Shown piece by piece: positions 22,179-24,369 of a DNA stretch of 24,369 bases. The number at the start of each line of letters is the position of its first letter. Positions within the stretch are counted from its first letter, which is position 1. The stretch is taken from contig JAKAXG010000007.1 in the NCBI GenBank assembly GCA_021827225.1, positions 1 to 24,369 of the forward strand, in the 5' to 3' direction. The position numbers and the translations under genes were made by a program. The notes below the pieces were generated by a model. The model had not been told where the DNA came from, did not search any database, and saw nothing but the letters and a program-made list of their open reading frames with translations. The stretch comes from Actinomycetes bacterium. GTDB lineage: Bacteria; Actinomycetota; Acidimicrobiia; Acidimicrobiales; Palsa-688.

Positions 22179-22829
22179 CTACGCGGGTCCGGCCGGGCCG
22201 CCGGTACGGCGCAGCACCCGGAGGCTGCCACAGCCCATGGCGGTGTCCTCCTCCCACCCCCCCGCCTGCAGGGCGTCGCAGTAGATCTCGTAGGGGGGAC
22301 GTCCCCCCTCGGCCGGATCGGCGAACACGTCGTGTATGGCCAGATATCCGCCAGTAGCGACGAGCGGCGTCCACGCCCGGTAGTCGGCCCACGCCACCTC
22401 ACGGCCGTGGCCGCCGTCGATGAACAGCAGCCCCAGCGGGGTGCGCCAGCCGGCCGCCACGACCGTGGACTGGCCGACCACCAGGACGACGCTGTGCTCG
22501 AGGTCGGCGCCGGCGATGCTCCGGCGGGCCACCGGGAGGGTGTCCATCCGGCCGGTCTCGGGGTCCACCAGGGAGGGGTCGTGGTGTTCCCACCCGGCCT
22601 GGTTCTCCTCCGAGCCCCGGTGGTGGTCGACGCTGAAGAGCGTGGCACCGTGTTCTCGCGCCGCGACGCCCAGGTACACGGCCGATTTCCCGCAGTAGGT
22701 CCCCACCTCCAGGAGCGGACCCAGCCGGGTGGTGGCCGCCACCACCCCGCAGCGGTAGAGAGCCAGGCCCTCGTCGTCGGGCATGAAACCCTTGACGGAG
22801 CGGGCGTAGTCCAGTTGTTCGGGTGTCAA
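22179..22829 (-). CDS. Class I SAM-dependent methyltransferase, Methyltransf_24-like
   Basis: This 216-aa enzyme has motif I LLEVGTYCGKSAVYLG (39-54), FSVDHHRGSEENQ after strand 2, and LLFIDGGHG (134-142) with D138, a typical pattern of Methyltransf_24 proteins. TGGYLAIHDVF follows. Such enzymes are often linked to glycan, sugar or small-molecule methylation. The acceptor is unknown. The start is TTG at 22829, the only usable start between an in-frame TAG just upstream and the conserved N-terminus; the next ATG is at residue 16 and would remove part of it. It begins 4 nt after the GtrA-type gene, so the two are probably one transcript. Confidence 0.82.
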   Translation of the reverse strand: MTPEQLDYARSVKGFMPDDEGLALYRCGVVAATTRLGPLLEVGTYCGKSAVYLGVAAREHGATLFSVDHHRGSEENQAGWEHHDPSLVDPETGRMDTLPVARRSIAGADLEHSVVLVVGQSTVVAAGWRTPLGLLFIDGGHGREVAWADYRAWTPLVATGGYLAIHDVFADPAEGGRPPYEIYCDALQAGGWEEDTAMGCGSLRVLRRTGGPAGPA

Positions 22830-22833
22830 CCGC

Positions 22834-23391
22834 TCAGGGGATCTCTACCGGCGCCGGGCCCTCGCCGCTGCGGTCCCGGGAATTCCCGTCCCCGGCCCGC
22901 GGGTTCCCCCCGCCGTCGACGGAGATCTGGTCGTGGTGGGGGTGGACGAACATCAGCTTGTTGAAGATGATGAACTTGCCGACCCACAGGACTCCGAAGG
23001 CCCCGAAGTAGACGGCCGCCACCGAGAAGGTCTGGCCGGCGTGGGAGAAGTGGTGGCGCTTGGCGTAGCCGTCCATCAGCCACACCGCCCACGTGGAGAA
23101 AGCCCAGCCGAGCAGGGCCAGCGCCCAGAACGGCACGACCTCTTTCATCAGATGGCTCTTCCCGGACTTGCCCCACGCCCATTTGCGGTTCATCTCGTAG
23201 CTGGGGATGGCGGCGATCGTGGTGGCGAGTGTGCTGGCGAGGACCACGCCCATCTTGACCAGGCCGACGAAGATGAGCAGGCAGACGTTGCTGACGATGA
23301 CGGCCACGACCGAAGCCATCGAATAGCGGAAAAGCTTCAGCGCCATCGGGCTGCGCAGCTTCTGGCGCAGCCCGGGGAGTGTCATCGCCAC
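22834..23391 (-). CDS. GtrA-family membrane protein
   Basis: This 185-aa protein has four hydrophobic helices with the GtrA hallmark between helices 2 and 3, SYEMNRKWAWG. Family members are thought to help move polyprenyl-phosphate-linked sugars across the membrane for envelope glycosylation. This fits the nearby DPM-like GT2. The C-terminal tail (about 150-185) is hydrophilic and unusual in having HPHHDQ and a Gly/Asp/Arg stretch. The start is taken as GTG at 23391, with TACGCT (23405-23400) 8 nt upstream; an ATG two codons later is an alternative. It is divergent from the thioesterase gene across 52 bp. Confidence 0.85.
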   Translation of the reverse strand: MAMTLPGLRQKLRSPMALKLFRYSMASVVAVIVSNVCLLIFVGLVKMGVVLASTLATTIAAIPSYEMNRKWAWGKSGKSHLMKEVVPFWALALLGWAFSTWAVWLMDGYAKRHHFSHAGQTFSVAAVYFGAFGVLWVGKFIIFNKLMFVHPHHDQISVDGGGNPRAGDGNSRDRSGEGPAPVEIP

Positions 23392-23443
23392 GGGCAGCCA
23401 GCGTACCGGACAGGCTGGTGAGCCCGGTTATCGGGCGGCCAAG

Positions 23444-24331
23444 ATGGGACTCGTGACCGCGGCGCTCGACGAGCTGGTGGATCTGCTGGACCTCGAACAG
23501 CTCGAGGTCGATCTCTATCGCGGGGTCAGCCCCCGCGAGGAACGCCTGCGGGTGTTCGGCGGCCAGGTGGCGGCGCAGTCCCTGGTGGCGGCGGGGCGCA
23601 CGGTCGCCGACGGCAGGGGGGTCGAGCGGCCGGTTCACTCCCTCCACGCCTACTTCCTGCGGCCCGGCGACCCCAAGATCCCGATCCTGTACCAGGTGGA
23701 CCGGATCCGGGACGGCCGGTCGTTCACCACCCGCCGGGTGGCGGCCATCCAGCAGGGCGAGGCGGTGTTCCACCTCTCGGCGTCGTTCCATGTCCCCGAG
23801 GCGGGGGTCAGCCACCAGGAGCAGATGCCGAGCGTCCCCGACCCCGAGACGCTGCCCACCTGGGAGGAGGTGATGGCCCCCTACGCGGAGGTCATGGGCG
23901 ACTGGTACGGCCGGCCCCGGCCCATCGACGTCCGCCACATCGGGGCCCCGATGCGCACGTCGCCGGTCGAGTCGAGCCCGCGGCCTCCCACCCACAGGAT
24001 GTGGCTGCGGGCCGACGGTCGCCTACCCGACGACCCGCTGCTGCACACCTGCCTGGTGGCCTACGCCAGCGACATGACCCTGCTCGACACCATCATGCTG
24101 CCCCACGGCCTGATCTGGACGGAGGGCACACAGGTGAGCCTGGACCACGCCATGTGGTTCCACCGTCCGTTCCGGGCGGACGAGTGGCTGCTCTACGACC
24201 AGCACAGCCCCACCGCTTCGGGCGCCCGGGGCCTGGCCACCGGCACCATCTTCACCCGCGACGGCATCCTGGCCGTATCGGTCGTGCAGGAGGGGCTGCT
24301 CCGCACGCCGCTCCCCCCCGCCGGCGGCTGA
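23444..24331 (+). CDS. tesB: Acyl-CoA thioesterase II (TesB family)
   Basis: This 295-aa double-hotdog protein would hydrolyse medium- and long-chain acyl-CoA. Signatures are RVFGGQVAAQSLVAA (36-50), HSLHAYFLRPGD, and the active-site residues of E. coli TesB: D210 in ASDMTLLDT, S232 in VSLDHAMWFH (Thr228 in E. coli), and Q282 in VVQEGLLR. The S232-Q282 spacing of 50 is the same as in E. coli. Length matches the family. The ATG at 23444 has no Shine-Dalgarno; TATCGG at 23429-23434 lies 9 nt upstream. The remaining 38 bp to the window edge show no gene. Confidence 0.92.
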   Translation: MGLVTAALDELVDLLDLEQLEVDLYRGVSPREERLRVFGGQVAAQSLVAAGRTVADGRGVERPVHSLHAYFLRPGDPKIPILYQVDRIRDGRSFTTRRVAAIQQGEAVFHLSASFHVPEAGVSHQEQMPSVPDPETLPTWEEVMAPYAEVMGDWYGRPRPIDVRHIGAPMRTSPVESSPRPPTHRMWLRADGRLPDDPLLHTCLVAYASDMTLLDTIMLPHGLIWTEGTQVSLDHAMWFHRPFRADEWLLYDQHSPTASGARGLATGTIFTRDGILAVSVVQEGLLRTPLPPAGG

Positions 24332-24369
24332 CCCCGGCGGCGGGGCCTCGGCTCGGCCGACGGCATCCG

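Overview
The window is very GC-rich (about 70% or more by eye), uses many GTG starts, and packs its genes tightly. The gene content points to an actinomycete-like bacterium: a DUF2510 tail, a DUF6112/SCO6880-type conjugation operon, a HelD-type RNA polymerase recycling ATPase, a HemY-type porphyrinogen oxidase, and an Lnt paired with a dolichol-phosphate-mannose-synthase-like GT2. A deep-branching group such as Acidimicrobiia is my guess from gene style. No rRNA or other taxonomic marker is present to confirm it.

Region 1 (1-4385) is part of a conjugative element. On the minus strand lies the start of a mating-pair operon: a DUF6112-like pilin-sized membrane protein, a TrbL/VirB6-like polytopic protein, and an SCO6880-like protein cut by the window edge. 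Consecutive genes overlap by 4 and 8 nt. Divergent from it is a MobF-type relaxase with intact HUH histidines but a helicase half that has lost its ATPase motifs. The unusually AT-rich intergenic region holds two copies of a 13-bp near-palindrome, one inside the spacer of each divergent promoter candidate. This looks like a shared operator. Region 1 ends in a 259-bp convergent gap with a 25-bp tandem duplication and a 15-bp perfect inverted repeat, which could be an oriT, att or operator site.

Region 2 (4645-8724) carries cell-envelope and accessory genes: a CPBP-type intramembrane protease with a repetitive GGWP linker and DUF2510 tail, a 264-bp repeat-rich divergent spacer, an LPG_synthase_TM/UPF0104 membrane protein, a small lipoprotein, and a D12-class adenine DNA methyltransferase.

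Region 3 (8714-16518) is mostly housekeeping. It holds a sigma-70 factor divergent from a MarR regulator, then a minus-strand series: rhodanese, pdxH, pyrE, a HelD/HelR-type ATPase, a hemY-type oxidase and hemE. A candidate rifamycin-element-like half-palindrome overlaps the promoter candidate of the HelD-type gene.

Region 4 (16593-24331) is envelope and glycolipid biosynthesis. A minus-strand cluster runs lnt (with Ser in place of the nucleophilic Cys), a GT4 glycosyltransferase, a class I methyltransferase, then an alpha/alpha-toroid 'prenyltransferase-like' protein. Divergent from lnt is a DPM-like GT2. The window finishes with a second class I methyltransferase, a GtrA-type membrane protein and a TesB acyl-CoA thioesterase.

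Many starts have no Shine-Dalgarno but have a -10-like hexamer 6-9 nt upstream, suggesting widespread leaderless transcription. No tRNA, rRNA, CRISPR array or insertion sequence was recognised. No gene-free stretch exceeds about 264 bp.
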